From Hevea brasiliensis (lineage: Eukaryota > Streptophyta > Magnoliopsida > Malpighiales > Euphorbiaceae), in NCBI RefSeq assembly GCF_030052815.1, contig NC_079496.1:12105100-12169099 (forward strand): a DNA stretch of 64,000 nt. The letters run 5' to 3'. The translations under genes and the position numbers were made by a program. Under the pieces are notes generated by a model. It had not been told where the DNA came from, made no database searches, and saw only the letters and a list, made by a program, of their open reading frames with translations. Below are positions 13,511 through 24,189 of the stretch, piece by piece; the first letter of the stretch is position 1, and each line of letters begins with the position of its first letter.

Positions 13511-16500
13511 GATTCCCTGGGCATCCAAAAATAATAGAAACAAGACTAAAGTATATAAAAAATAATGCACCACAAACCCTGAGGGAACTGTAAAGTGTAA
13601 ATCATTATAAACACAAATTATTAACATCCAACACATGTATAATATCTTTATTTAAGGCAAGTATAACAAGGCAAGTGATTTAACATAACCCAAATCAGGA
13701 AACTGTTAAACTAGGGCTCTACTCCAGAATCAACATAAATCAACAAAAACCTAGATATGACCTGTTTTTGTCCAATTCCATTGGAGCACTACTCTGACCA
13801 AGCAGTATAAACACTTTAAACCAGAAGGGGTATGCCTTTTGGGAATAACATGACTTTAACGCAGATGGACACAGGATGAGGATAGTCTGGACATGTTCAC
13901 AGCTTCAGATCAAATAGTTGATTCTTAATAAATGGCTAGCAAAGAACCAACAGATGCATATATAGAGAAATGATATTTACTTTCACAGAAGGATGAATCA
14001 ATGCTCTTGTGGATGTGTTATGCGCATCCAAAACAGTATAAATGGCTTAAAAACTATTATCAAAGTATGAAGAAAGTGATACCAATAACCAGATGCATAA
14101 AATTTAAATTGAACTCACATATCAACTTCGTTGAATGTAGTTAACATTGCAAATGTGTTTTGAGAGTCCTTCAATCGGGTTGCAACCCTTTTTCGGAGCC
14201 TTGTCATAGGAACCTGTAGTCATGAAAATATTGAGGCCACACCATCAATGCTGTTTACGCACCTGATTTACTTGCTTAAAATAAATGAATACCTATGAAC
14301 AATATATATTATAACAATAAGCCACAAGACTTACTCGTCTTTCTCTTTCCTTAGGGGGAAGCTGAGGTTCTGTAGCAGAGGGTTTACGTGATGCTGGTGC
14401 TTGTGTTTTAGGCTTCTCTGTTGTGGGACCAGTTTCAACTTTAGGCTTTTCCTCTTTCTTTTCTTGAGGAGCAGATTCCTTATTAGGAGCAGCTTTCTTT
14501 GTTATTTTCTCAGAGGGAGCTACATGGGCTACACCTTCGCCAGACTTTGAAATAACAGCAACCTTAGTTCCTGGTTCAACAGTCTCCCCTTCCTTGGCTA
14601 CAAACTGCCAACAATTACACACGAACCTAGAATTAACATTTACAATTCAAAATCATTCAACCCCCCAGCAAACCCATTCCCAACCCCAAACAAATAAATA
14701 AATAAAAATAACACAAAATACCAACAGAAGTATTACCTCTTTTATCACACCTGCTTCTGGACTAGCCACATCAATTGTCACCTGAAAGAAAAATGGTTTA
14801 TCATAGGCATTAGATACATACAACTGATTTCAATCCAATGAGGGAAAAAGGAGGGACGGTGAAAGAAAAGCACCTTATCTGTCTCAATTTGAGCAATTGG
14901 CTCATCAACTTCTACCCTATCACCAGGATCTGCTCTCAAAATATCATATTCACACATGTCAAGGACTTGGAAATAACAATCAAGCTAGCCAGCAAAAGAA
15001 ATAAATGATATTTGGAAGACATACTCTTCAAGAATTTTGCCAAAGTGCCATCAGTGATGGATTCACCCATAAAAGGGACAACAACATCAACTGAATCCCC
15101 TGCATCAGATACACAATATGAAAACATCATCAAACTGTGAGATAAAATAAAACTGTAAAATGAAACAGCTGCAGGTTCCTTCAAAAGCCAATAGCTTCCT
15201 TTTCAAGCAGTTGCAAGTCATAGGTTCAACACCCAGACCATTCTACCGAAAAGCCAAAAAAAAGCTAATTGCTTCTTCTTCAATGGTGTATCAATGAAAG
15301 TGGCAGTAAACCATCCATCCCCATCATATACAAGATGTTGTAACTTACAAGAATGCAGCTAACCAAGTATTAAACAATAACAATTGTAACAATCACTACC
15401 AAAAGTTGATTCATCTACTTACTTGAAAACTTGCCATAAACAATGCCCTTATTGTTAAAATACTTTTCCCAAAAGCTTCTTAAAAAATTGTACACGTAGG
15501 AATTAGTAGGAAAAAGCCTCATCAATCAAGTCCTTGCAGGCTACTTAGAAACGACTCAGGCAAGTGCTAAAATACTCATATCCTAGATAAAGAGTAATGA
15601 GTTCATGAATTATGAAGCCAATTGTCAATGGAACAATACAAAATACAATGAAAAACTCTGTAATATAATCAACTAATTCATCCACTTGATTCAAATCATA
15701 CTATATGCAATGCCCTTCCTGTGACAACACACTTCCCAAGAGCTTCATAAAGAATTACTTATGTTGGAATTAGACGGACTAGCTTCATCAAGGAAGTCCT
15801 GGGCTACATAGAAGTGGCTCCATAAGTACAACAGAGCTAATATCATATTGTACATATGCGTGAATATGCATATGAAGAAAATTCATTAAAACTAAACAAT
15901 GTCATACCACCATCTGAAGAAAATGGCCTGCTCCACATTTGCTTGAGGGCCATAAGCTCAACGCTGATAAAATCCCTGCATAAAAGCATAGTTGTGTCAA
16001 TAAATCTATCTGTAGAAAACACTTTTAGTTATCTGATTCATTTCCTCTCTAGATAAATAAAAATAGAATGAAGTCACTCACTTAAAAAAGTTCATTTGGA
16101 GATAAAAGCTAGATATTGTAATTTAAAAGACAAAAAAAAAAAAAGCACTGAGCAGGTTAATTAGCCAATGAATTGAATCTAATCTAGCCATCACACTGTT
16201 AAGACAGGTAGTTTAACTGGGGTAAAGAAGGGTTTATTAAAATCGTTTAGGTCAGAAGAAGATAATGAAAAGGAAAGTAAACTTGTAAAAATTCTTTTTA
16301 ATGGAGAGAAAACAATCTATTTAAAACAGCTTTTCAATCTGTCCACGTCTTATCCACTATCCAACAAAGACCAAGAAAGCCTATTTGTCTACAATATCTC
16401 TCTGCTTCAGTCAGTCAGCCAGCTTTAGCCAGGAGACTCTATTTGAGAGAGAAAATGGCCGCTTCTTATGATGTCTATGGCTGCATTGCATGAGCACTCT

Positions 16501-17620
16501 TCTAGAACGCTTTTGCAGTGGATTGATTATAGACTCATATAAAGTCTGTAAACTTAAATGACCAGTGTAGAAACTTCAAAACCTTGGTGACCTGGTGTGG
16601 CAGCCTGGGTTGCCATTTACTAGTTTGTTTCCTTATTCATTATAAAAGCATGATTCTAAATCCCAGTCCAATTTGCCTCCTAAATCATCATTCTAAAAGC
16701 CCTCCTCAAAAGACACTTCCATCAAAATCATAAAAATAAAATGGGATAACTTCTCACCTACACCAGCGTGTATACACTTGTCCAATTAATTGACACATCA
16801 TATCCTACTACAAAATATAGTGGTCCCACTATATAATATAGTTTCCTACATTTTAGTTGGTTGAGTGTATAATTAAATATATATGTCCTGCTGTATAATT
16901 GTATACAAGAATTTTCCATAGAATGGTGTCACTAACCTCATGAGCCCTGAACTAACCGAACGACCTACAATAACAAGATAAAATTTTTCAAAGTCATGAC
17001 TCTTTACAGCGACCAACACAATCATTATCCACAAAACAATAAAAAGTAGTTCTAATTACCAGGTGAAATGAGGTGGCTGAAGTAACAGACATGCCCAAAA
17101 CCTCTTGGAGTTGGATGAAGTAAAATCTGTGCATATCCATAAGCTAATAAAAATTAAAAATAAAAAATAAATAAAAGCTTGCACCCAATATAAATTTCAA
17201 CAAAAATAAATCAAGATAAAGCATATCCATTCTGCGTACCAGCAAAAAGGGTTTAACAACTAACAAGCCAAAAAAAGGAAATGACGCGAAGCTACATATG
17301 GAAAGACAAAACACTCCAAAACCGCTATTATTCAACCTCTTTAAAGAACCAATTAAAATTTTTAAATTTATATATTAACAAAAAAAAATGTGAGTAAGGG
17401 AAACCAACTAATTACCTCCTTCTCAGGAAGAGAGCAAACTCTAGGAGTAGATGCCGCAGGTCGAATGCTCTGCAAGGACTGCCTCAAAATCTAATACATA
17501 TATTCTAGTCAATACGCATGCCAACCTACACCATATATGTATATTATAACAAAAAATGAAACTAACCAAAGAAGATGAGCCTCCAGTGGTAACTCTTCTC
17601 CTTAAAACCCCCAACATCAT
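2013..17620 (-). CDS. Dihydrolipoyllysine succinyltransferase, E2 of mitochondrial 2-oxoglutarate dehydrogenase
   Basis: Core subunit that transfers the succinyl group from lipoamide to CoA in the TCA cycle, in the mitochondrial matrix. Fourteen exons join with matching phases into 466 residues (minus strand): 17567-17620, 17416-17469, 17060-17126, 16937-16964, 15908-15975, 15025-15099, 14874-14929, 14737-14781, 14335-14604, 14119-14213, 12743-12833, 12527-12637, 2458-2652, 2013-2204. Residues 1 to about 90 are an arginine/serine-rich presequence. The lipoyl domain spans about 94-168, with the lipoylated lysine in ETDK (K134). A Lys/Pro/Glu linker follows (about 170-235), then the acyltransferase domain with the DHRLIDG motif (H437, D441) and the usual LLLDI end. 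The start is the ATG pair at 17620; an in-frame ATG at 17659 is possible but would add an atypical leader. The donor at 15908 could also be read 3 bases earlier, removing one Gly. Intron 12 (2653-12526) is about 9.9 kb because of an LTR retrotransposon; without it the intron would be about 1.0 kb. The ORF is intact. Confidence 0.95.
3332..5067 (+). repeat. 5' LTR of family A element
   Basis: 1736 bases, TG...CA ended. Pairs with 10429-12167. Long stretches (for example 3769-3960 against 10858-11050) are identical, while short GC-rich patches differ by small indels. Contains repeated CTTGAGTTCTTC units near 4250-4360 and a palindrome GGGAGCTGAGCTCCC near 4789-4803. Confidence 0.95.
5072..5083 (+). 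other. Primer-binding site (initiator Met tRNA type)
   Basis: TGGTATCAGAGC starts 5 bases after the LTR end. This is the usual primer site of plant Ty3/gypsy and Ty1/copia elements, complementary to the 3' end of initiator methionine tRNA. The bases after it (TTAGGCTC) do not extend the match. Confidence 0.9.
5084..8430 (+). other. Internal region of family A element without recognisable coding
   Basis: About 3.3 kb where gag, protease and reverse transcriptase should lie. Purine-rich on the plus strand and full of stops in all frames; the longest open stretches are 84 and 62 codons and look random. No CCHC knuckle, DSGA-type protease motif or [Y/F]xDD reverse transcriptase motif was found. 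It may be heavily decayed coding sequence or a replaced filler as in non-autonomous derivatives. Confidence 0.7.
8441..10350 (+). pseudogene. Ty3/gypsy RNase H and integrase remnant (family A)
   Basis: Plus-strand coding broken into several frames. 8441-8810 matches the RNase H part: a YTVYCDA-like start, then the [15 protein letters not shown] and [21 protein letters not shown] blocks. 8820-9310 holds the linker and the zinc-binding HHCC-type integrase N-terminus (a CLTCQKVK block). 9323-9660 is the catalytic core ([31 protein letters not shown]). 9615-10310 gives the rest of the core and the C-terminal module ([19 protein letters not shown]). Breaks include a frame change near 8510, one near 8760, a stop at 9057-9059, a TGA at 9311-9313 and a frame change near 9620-9650. 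It is a dead copy of the same gene set seen on the minus strand at 41552-44842. Confidence 0.9.
10417..10428 (+). other. Polypurine tract of family A element
   Basis: A purine run (AAGGGGGAAGAA) directly before the TG of the 3' LTR, the plus-strand priming site used in LTR element reverse transcription. Confidence 0.85.
10429..12167 (+). repeat. 3' LTR of family A element
   Basis: 1739 bases, TGTAACACCC to GTCGTGACA, partner of 3332-5067. It carries three near-identical 23-base units (GGCTTGAGTTCTTCGCTGG plus RACC-like end) at about 11343, 11388 and 11439, a 15-base palindrome at 11887-11901 and a second GAGCTGAGCTC copy at 11936-11946. Confidence 0.95.
12972..13481. mobile_element. GGTTCGGTT-rich MITE, well preserved copy
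   Basis: About 510 bases in an intron of the E2 gene. The left end (TAGGGGTGAGCAATCGGTTC) is mirrored by the right end (reverse complement CTGAGCAGAATTCAGTTC), and both sides are packed with AACCGAACCGAACCG or its complement, so the whole can fold on itself. No coding capacity. The same family appears decayed at 22815-23353. Superfamily is unknown; no clean target duplication was seen because the right flank runs into a GA microsatellite. Confidence 0.75.
13479..13507. repeat. (GA)n microsatellite
   Basis: About 14 GA units directly against the right end of the MITE at 12972-13481. Confidence 0.9.
15350..15880. repeat. Diverged tandem duplication inside an E2 intron
   Basis: Two units of about 265 bases (about 15350-15613 and 15614-15880) share ordered blocks: ATTCATC(T/C)ACTT, CAATGCCCTT, TTCCCAA(A/G)AGCTTC, GGAATTAG, CATCAA and CAAGTCCTTGCAGGCTAC against AAGTCCTGGGCTAC. 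Similarity is roughly 70% by eye. The right unit ends just before the exon at 15908-15975. No coding. Confidence 0.6.
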
Positions 17621-18000
17621 AGCCTGGATCTCTGCTTCCAGATCAAAACACAGAGACATAATTACTTAAATAATCCTCAAAATAATCAGTAATAGATACA
17701 ACACCAGGCGATCAATCCATCTATGGATTAGACAATACATACAAGCGTCGACTATGTGATGCAATTGAATGAGAGATTTGGAAATGCAAAGTTTAGATTT
17801 GACCAGATTCAAGCGAGCGGAGAGTCTTTGACTAGTGCGAATCTATAGAAGAAGATGTCCAGGAAGAAGTAGTAGGGTTTACCCTTTGAGAGAGAGAGAG
17901 AGAGGGACACCGGAAAGCTGGATTTTGAGCATGGTGTACGATCTCGCTGTAGCAAATTAACGATTTGGTTGCGTGGCGCACTTTGATTGGTTGTAAGAAA
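17621..18000 (-). promoter_or_regulatory. 5' UTR and promoter region of the E2 gene
   Basis: Upstream of the ATG at 17620. On the gene's sense strand a CT-rich run (plus-strand GA repeat at 17887-17905), like a plant core-promoter pyrimidine patch, is followed by a telo-box AAACCCTA (plus-strand TAGGGTTT at 17873-17880), a motif common in promoters and leaders of housekeeping and organelle-related genes. No TATA box was seen. The transcription start is not determined. Confidence 0.5.
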
Positions 18001-19410
18001 TGTTAAATAAAAAATAGGAAACTCAAAAAAATATTGCGTTGCATGTGTTCTTTTTCTTTTTCTTTTTCTTTTTTTTATTTGGTCACAGTCAGAGAATGGA
18101 ACAGAAAAGCGACGTGCTGGCTTCTTCAAAACGTCGTCGTTTCAGTGCCTAAAATCATTATTTTAAGACGAACGTACGATGGTTTTATTTTAATAATATC
18201 AAAATTGCTAAAAAAAGCATGTTAAGTTAAATAGCAACCATTAATCTCTCCTTTCTCTCTTTACTTTCTCTTTCTTCACTTTGAGAGCATTTTACTGATG
18301 ATTCCTTATTTTATCTTTTTATTTTTATTGTGAAGTCATTAAAAAAAATTTGTATTATTTAAATAGGATTACAGTGATATGAAATACAAATCTTTATTTT
18401 ATGATAATATCAAAATTTAACGATTTATTGAATTTATAGAAAAATTATAGCAAGTTAATACACAGAATAATAAATCAAATATTCATTAACACTCAAATTA
18501 AGATTATTTTTATTCTATTTTATATAATTTATCTTAAATTTTTTTGTATAAAATTATAATAGTATTAAATTTTAGTCTTCATATTTGTATTATATGTCCC
18601 CCTAAAGAAAGCTTTATGTTTTATTTTAAAAAAATGAAAATTATGAAATTTTAGAATTTTTTCTATATGGTAAATACAGTTTAAACGATAGTAAACACTT
18701 CGATTTCTGTCATTTGTAAAGAAAAGGATCTCGGAGATATGGAATTGATTAATGCATGAGGTGTCTTGTCTCATGTCTCTGTCCAACTGCGCGAGAAAAT
18801 TCTGCACAGCCATGCATGTGCTTGGCTGGGTAGGCGTCGGTGAAGGAACAATTTCTGCGGTCAGTAATCAGATGGTCATCCAATGTTTTCCATATGAAAA
18901 CTGAATTGCCAAGAAAAAATAAATAAAATTAAGAACGTTTGCGAAAAATATTTATCAATTAGTTTAAAATAATTAATTATCATTTGAAGAAAAAAAAATA
19001 TTATTGAGCATATTTTAAAAATTAACAATAAATTTTAATTATAAAATTATAACAAATATAAATTATATGAAATTTTATTAGATTTTATATTTTAAATTTT
19101 TCCATATCAAAAATAACTAAGTGAATTTTAGATTTCTAATTCAGTTGACTCAAATGGATTGAACCATCTAAAATTATTAAAAAGAAATCCTGAAATTTAA
19201 TAGTCTCTGTTCCTCTTCCACCATATGCATATCTAAGTCGTCATTCTGTCAACAGACTCAACAACCCATTTAGTGCTCATCATTATTGGTACCAGAAATT
19301 CTCATAAGTAATTCTTAGATCCCTACACACACATGATTAACTTTTTTTTTAATAAAAAATTTAGGGGATTCTATTTGTGAATCCATGCACCCACTCACAC
19401 GAACCCATAT
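18001..19410. other. AT-rich intergenic DNA
   Basis: Between the E2 promoter and the MITE at 19411. ORFs of 60-82 codons at 18034-18225 and 18565-18813 show no domain or family resemblance. Nothing else recognised. Confidence 0.6.
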
Positions 19411-20198
19411 TAAGGGTGTATTTGATTTAACTGTTGAATACAACTGATAGATAGCTGTTACTGTTAGTTGATAGCGGATAACTGGTAACTGATAATAACT
19501 GTTTTATGTTAAGTGCTTGGTAAAATTATATTTAACTGTTGTTGTTAATATGTAAAATGACTAATAAGGATATATATCATATAATTTATTTTATTATTTA
19601 AATAAATATAAAATTATAAATTTATTACATTATATTATTTATTTTATTATTAAATTAATATATTATATTATTTAAATAAATATATAATTATTAATCTTTT
19701 ATATTATATCATTTATTTTATTATTGAAATAAGAAAATAATTATTTTATAAGATAATTAAATAATTTTAAAAATATAAATAAAATAATAAAATAATTATT
19801 ATTGTTAATAGAAAATTTTATAATTAAATTTAAGTTTTTAGATATAAATAAATATTTTATATTTTATGTTATTAATAAAAAATATTTTATCAAAATTGAA
19901 ATACGTTAATTAAATATTAAAATTACAAATAAAAAAATAAAAATACTAATAATATTAATTTTCAAGTTAAATAGAAAAAGAATAATATGATCAAAATAAA
20001 AAATAAAACCAAATCATATCAGCTGATGAGAAACAGCTCTAAAAATAAAGCTGATACAAACTGCAGCTGATGGGTATCATATCAGTTGCTCTTCAGCTAT
20101 CAACTCTATTTTTTTAAGCTTGACAAACACTATAATTTACTTATTTTGGTATCTATCAGCTATCAGTTATACCCAACAGGTAAACTAAACATCCCTTA
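19411..20198. mobile_element. MITE with long terminal inverted repeats
   Basis: Left end TAAGGGTGTATTTGATTTAA followed by CTGTTGAATACAACTGATAG; the reverse complement of the right end reads TAAGGGATGTTTAGTTTACC then TGTTGGGTATAACTGATAG. Inner sequences repeat AGCTGATA-type words near both ends, and the middle is almost pure A/T without ORFs. The borders read TTAAGGG...CCCTTAA, so a TTAA target duplication or a palindromic tip cannot be told apart. It resembles hAT or Harbinger-derived MITEs, but the superfamily is not settled. Confidence 0.65.
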
Positions 20199-20481
20199 AA
20201 GTGTAAACTTTATGTTTGCTTGCTATGACTGCAGCTGATAATAGTCAGTCCGAACAACTTCCCATCTCAAGGGAGTAATGGCTAATTAAATGATCTTATT
20301 AATTGTAAAGAGCTTAATAGATTAATTTTTTTATTTCATGAACACTTTGGGAAAAAAAGATTAAACAAACATTAAAGCATTGAACTTCAGTTTGCATGGA
20401 AGTAAACAGACAAATGCATGAAAGTAATTAAGATTATTGTCCTTCTGAGGAATTCTCTCATCAATCTCTTTGTTAATTACT

Positions 20482-20991
20482 TCAAGGCAGTTCACCACCA
20501 GCGCCACCACCAGCACCAAACCCACCGCCAGCTCCACCACCAAGTCCACCACCGCCACCTCCTCCAAAGCCACCTCCACCTCCAGCACCGCCACCACCAC
20601 CACCAAGGCCACCACCAGCACCAGCACCACCTCCAAACCCACCACCAGCTCCCCCTCCAAAACCAGCACCGCCTCCTATTCCTCCACCACCCCCACCCCC
20701 ACCCCCACCTCCAAACCCTCCTCCACCACCAGCACCCCCTCCAAGTCCACCTCCAGCACCCCCACCAAATCCTGCTCCACCGCCAGAGCCACCACCTAAC
20801 CCACCGCCACCTCCACCTCCAAACCCACCACCACCTCCACCACCAATACCGCCACCAAGCCTAGGGCGGCGGTGAAATGAGTTCTTCTCATCCTGAAAAG
20901 AACTACCCTTCCTGTCCACAATCTTTCTGGCACTACTAGCAGTGCAAACAAGAGCACCAAGAAGCAATACAAGAATCAATTTCGAAGACAT
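20482..20991 (-). CDS. Secreted glycine-rich protein (cell-wall GRP type)
   Basis: A single-exon ORF of 169 residues. Residues 1-21 are a clear signal peptide (charged start, LILVLLLGALVC core, cut predicted after SSA), followed by a short polar stretch (RKIVDRKGSSFQDEKNSF) and then about 115 residues made mostly of GGG, GGGFG and GGGLGGGAG units, ending GGELP. This is the plan of plant glycine-rich structural proteins exported to the wall. The DNA of the Gly region is a run of CCACCACC-type triplets on the plus strand, which creates long His-, Thr- or Pro-rich ORFs that are not genes. A truncated sister lies at 23816-24013 with a related upstream region, so the two are a local duplication. 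Precise function is unknown. Confidence 0.85.
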   Translation of the reverse strand: MSSKLILVLLLGALVCTASSARKIVDRKGSSFQDEKNSFHRRPRLGGGIGGGGGGGFGGGGGGGLGGGSGGGAGFGGGAGGGLGGGAGGGGGFGGGGGGGGGGGIGGGAGFGGGAGGGFGGGAGAGGGLGGGGGGAGGGGGFGGGGGGGLGGGAGGGFGAGGGAGGELP

Positions 20992-21062
20992 CTTTTGCTG
21001 CAGCTAACCAAGATTCGATGTAGCTAAGATGACTTGGGTGAGAAGTGAGGATTCGAGGGAGG

Positions 21063-21071
21063 GAATATATA
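21063..21071 (-). promoter_or_regulatory. TATA box of the glycine-rich protein gene
   Basis: The plus strand GAATATATAG reads CTATATATTC on the gene's strand, about 75 bases before the ATG at 20991, a normal distance for a plant TATA box and short leader. Confidence 0.6.
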
Positions 21072-21079
21072 GACATTTC

Positions 21080-21851
21080 GAAGGTAGAGAGAGCACAGTT
21101 GAGAAGTTGACATAATTTTTACTCATCTTCTATCCAAAAACCGTGTTGAGACTTTTAATGCATCCAGCTGTATATATTGAAATGGATCAAGGTCGAGGGC
21201 TTTTACTTTGATTTTATGGACGTTGTTCTAGCTAGTTGCATGGATTTGAGACTGCTTGTCTGTTTTTGGTTGAAGGAATAGTTGTGGGTATTAATTAGAC
21301 CGCAAGTGCACTTCATCCTTTCTGAGCTTGTTTGTTGCTTTTGATCAACGTTTGGCAAGCACAATAATCAAAAGTCCATATTATGAACGTGTGTGAAATA
21401 ATGATGTGTGTATAACTTCTTTTATCGCAACTTTGATTGAATATCCCGATTAAAAGGGTACATTTTCTCAAAGATAACATAAAAATAATAATAATAAAAT
21501 AAAAGCAATACTATATGATTAAGTTCACCCACATTATTAATTATGGGATAATTTCGTAACTTAATACTTAAAAAAATTTGACTTTTTTATATTTTTTTAC
21601 AGATTTTTTTTAAATAGTGTGTATAATTGAAATTTAATTTTAAATTTTCTCTCATACATTTATATTAACTTTAAAAATACTACAAATTTCAATACAAATT
21701 ACTACTTTTCATATTCTTATGATTAAAAAAGTTAACATTCATTTTAATTTTTAAATATATACTTACATTTTATATTTTTGTATTTTTATCTTAAAACATA
21801 ATTAAAATAAAACTTTTTATAATATTAAATTAATTAATTATTATGATCAAC

Positions 21852-21900
<49 letters not shown>

Positions 21901-22814
21901 CCAATTAGTGTTTTTTGACCCTAAAATTTTTTCAATACTTTTTATGATAAACACATGTTTTTATTATACACACTCGTACTACTTGCTTATTTTTGTGAAA
22001 AATATTTTTGACATAATGTATAAAATTTATTATCAAGTAAATATTAATATTCTTATAAAATTAATAATATATATAATTTACATTTGTTATTTTAATATAT
22101 AATACCTTATTATAATTTTATTTTAGTGTTGTGATATTCAATATGTTGTTTAATTGTTCTTGTAAATTATTTTTAATTTAGTTACATTAGTTGACATATT
22201 AAAATAACTTATTAGACTATAAAAAAATGGTATAAAATTTTAATTTTATAAAATTAATAATGATAATATATATTTATTATTTTAATATATAGTGTCTGGT
22301 TACAATTTTATTTTAATATTGTAATTATGATACTATACATGTCCTATACATGTCTTAATTCAGAAACCTATATGTACTAATTATGATAGGCCAAATTTAA
22401 AAATTTATCATATATATTATAATTATGATAATACAAATATCATGAACACATCTTAATGGCAATTTTTTAATGGCAATGGGTTTCTTGCACTTAATTGAAA
22501 TTACTGAAACAATAGATCAAACCCTTCATTCTTTTTTTTCTAATAAAAAAAAATTATAGTCACACAACTTATATAAATTATTTTAATTTCATTGAGACAT
22601 AATTAATATTGAATGCAATAGGAGGAATACAAATTTTATTGACAATATATATATATATTCATATAAGAAAACACATTAAAAGATTCAATTTTTTAAAATT
22701 TAAAATTAAGTAAATTTCAACAATTTAATATAATTAAAAACCAAGTATTGGCATTTATACGAAAAGAATAAAAATATTAACATATCATATTTGTATATAA
22801 TATATAGTTACAAA
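21080..22814. other. AT-rich intergenic DNA with (AT)n microsatellite
   Basis: The first 150 bases belong to the duplicated GRP upstream region. An (AT) run of about 22 units lies at 21853-21897. Two similar AT-rich segments, about 22050-22135 and 22245-22325, share the order AAATTAATAAT, TATTTTAATATATA, ATTTTATTTTA and look like an old direct repeat. No gene recognised. Confidence 0.55.
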
Positions 22815-23353
22815 TAGGGGTGAGCATTCAGTTCAAACCGAATGAAACCAAACCAAATCGAATTAAATTGTGAAAACTGAATTACATATTTTAGAAATTG
22901 AATCGAACTGAAATGGATAAAAAATCGAATCGAACCAGCCACTCTATTTCGTTTTGATTAGGTTCAAACCAATCAATTTTGATTTTTTATTGATTTTTAA
23001 TTTAGACTTAATTTTTAAGTTATTTGATTTATTTTTGACATTGATTTGAACCTAATAAATATTAATTAATGAAATCAAATAATTTATATATATAATTAAA
23101 TATAATTCATAAATTTCTCATAAAAATAATATAATTCAAAAATCGACTTGATTCGATTTAAATATATAAAATTACTATTTAATTTGATTCAATTTAATTA
23201 ATTTTTTTCTTTTTAAAATTGAATCAAATTAAAATAATTGAAATTTTTATAATATAAAATTAAATTAAATTTATTAAATTTTAAAATTAAACCGATTAAA
23301 TTAAATTAATTCAATTTAAATTTTTAATTCAAATTGAAATCTATTCACCTGTA
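22815..23353. mobile_element. GGTTCGGTT-rich MITE, decayed copy
   Basis: Same layout as 12972-13481: starts TAGGGGTGAGCATTCAGTTC and ends, in reverse complement, TACAGGTGAATAGATTTCAA. The internal order of motifs is also the same (GATTTTTTATTGATTTTTAA, TTTAGACTTAATTTTTAAG, GAACCTAATAAATATTAAT). Most CCG and CGG triplets of the other copy are here CAA, TTG or similar, as expected from loss of methylated C. The flanks GTTACAAA and GTTATATA may be a worn 8-bp target duplication. Confidence 0.7.
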
Positions 23354-23815
23354 GTTATATATTGTAAGAGAAATACTTTTTTATGTTTAAAATAAGGAAT
23401 TTATTGAAAATGGAAATAAATTTATTATTCTTTTATTTATAAGTCAAAGTAAGAATCATTACTGGAAAAATAAATTTTTTAATAATCAATGAAATGATAA
23501 TCATGTTGGAAGAGAATGAGCGATGTGAACGCGGCCGCCGGTTTCATAAAATATTAATTTGCCGTTGCACCAAAGTTAATTCGTCCTTCACAATAAAATA
23601 ATAATAATAATAATAATAATAATTGTCATTTCATTGCACATTTCATCATAAATCCCATTCCTAGTTTCCTTTCATTAGTTTCTGCATTTCCATTGTACAA
23701 TACCCATTATTTTTATTTTTTATAGGACCCTCCTCACGCTATATATCACTTGATTATATGATCTATTATGGGCTTTTTTATTTAAAACCTTTTAAAATAA
23801 TTTCATTGAAAATAT

Positions 23816-24013
23816 CTAATTTATAAGTAATTTAAAACCTCCACCAAATCCAGCTCCACCAACAAGACCACCTCCACCACCTAAGCCACCACCATGGTGG
23901 AACAAATTCTTCTCGTCCTCAAAAGAACCACTTTCAGTCACAAGCTTCCTTGCACTAGTGGTGCAAACTACGACACCAAAAAGCAAAACAAGAAGCAACT
24001 TATTACAAGTCAT
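23816..24013 (-). CDS. Truncated glycine-rich secreted protein paralogue
   Basis: 65 codons. The signal peptide (MTCNKLLLVLLFGVVVCTTS then ARK) and the spacer (a SFEDEKNLFHH block) align clearly with the protein at 20482-20991, but the Gly-rich region is only about 20 residues (GGGLGGGGG, GGAGFGGGF) before KLLIN and a stop in AT-rich sequence. The family plan suggests the C-terminal repeat was lost by deletion. It may be a pseudogene or a very short secreted peptide; the signal peptide itself is intact. No TATA box as clear as that of its sister was seen. Confidence 0.55.
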   Translation of the reverse strand: MTCNKLLLVLLFGVVVCTTSARKLVTESGSFEDEKNLFHHGGGLGGGGGLVGGAGFGGGFKLLIN

Positions 24014-24180
24014 CTTTGCTAATTAAGTTGTGATGATGGCTAGCTAAGATGGCTTTCGGTGAGAAGTGTGCTAAAGATAAGATGGAAAGCATAGAGAGAG
24101 CACAGTCAGGCCTCTTAAATTTTGTTCGTCTCCTCATCCAAAAACCGCGTTGATGAGTTAATGCACCCAACTGTCGCTGT
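24014..24180 (-). repeat. Duplicated 5' flank of the GRP pair
   Basis: The sequence upstream of the short GRP matches the one upstream of the full GRP (20992-21175) in order: TAGCTAAGATG, GGTGAGAAGTG, GAGAGAGCACAGT, ATCCAAAAACCG(C/T)GTTGA and TTAATGCA(C/T)CCA. The duplication therefore included the promoter, not only the coding region. Confidence 0.7.
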
Positions 24181-24189
24181 TGAAAACGA

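Noticed and set aside
15180..15260. A GGTTCAACACCC word resembling a tRNA B box in an E2 intron
   Set aside because: No matching A box at the right distance and no cloverleaf could be drawn; not called as tRNA or SINE.
20540..20860. Regular short repeats that could suggest a CRISPR-like array
   Set aside because: They are codon repeats of a Gly-rich protein, without fixed repeat/spacer structure, in a plant genome.
20418..20864. Long plus-strand ORFs with His/Gln-rich or Ser/Thr-rich translations
   Set aside because: They are antisense shadows of the glycine-rich repeat at 20482-20991; any frame over CCACCACC-type DNA stays open. The minus-strand frame has a signal peptide and TATA box.
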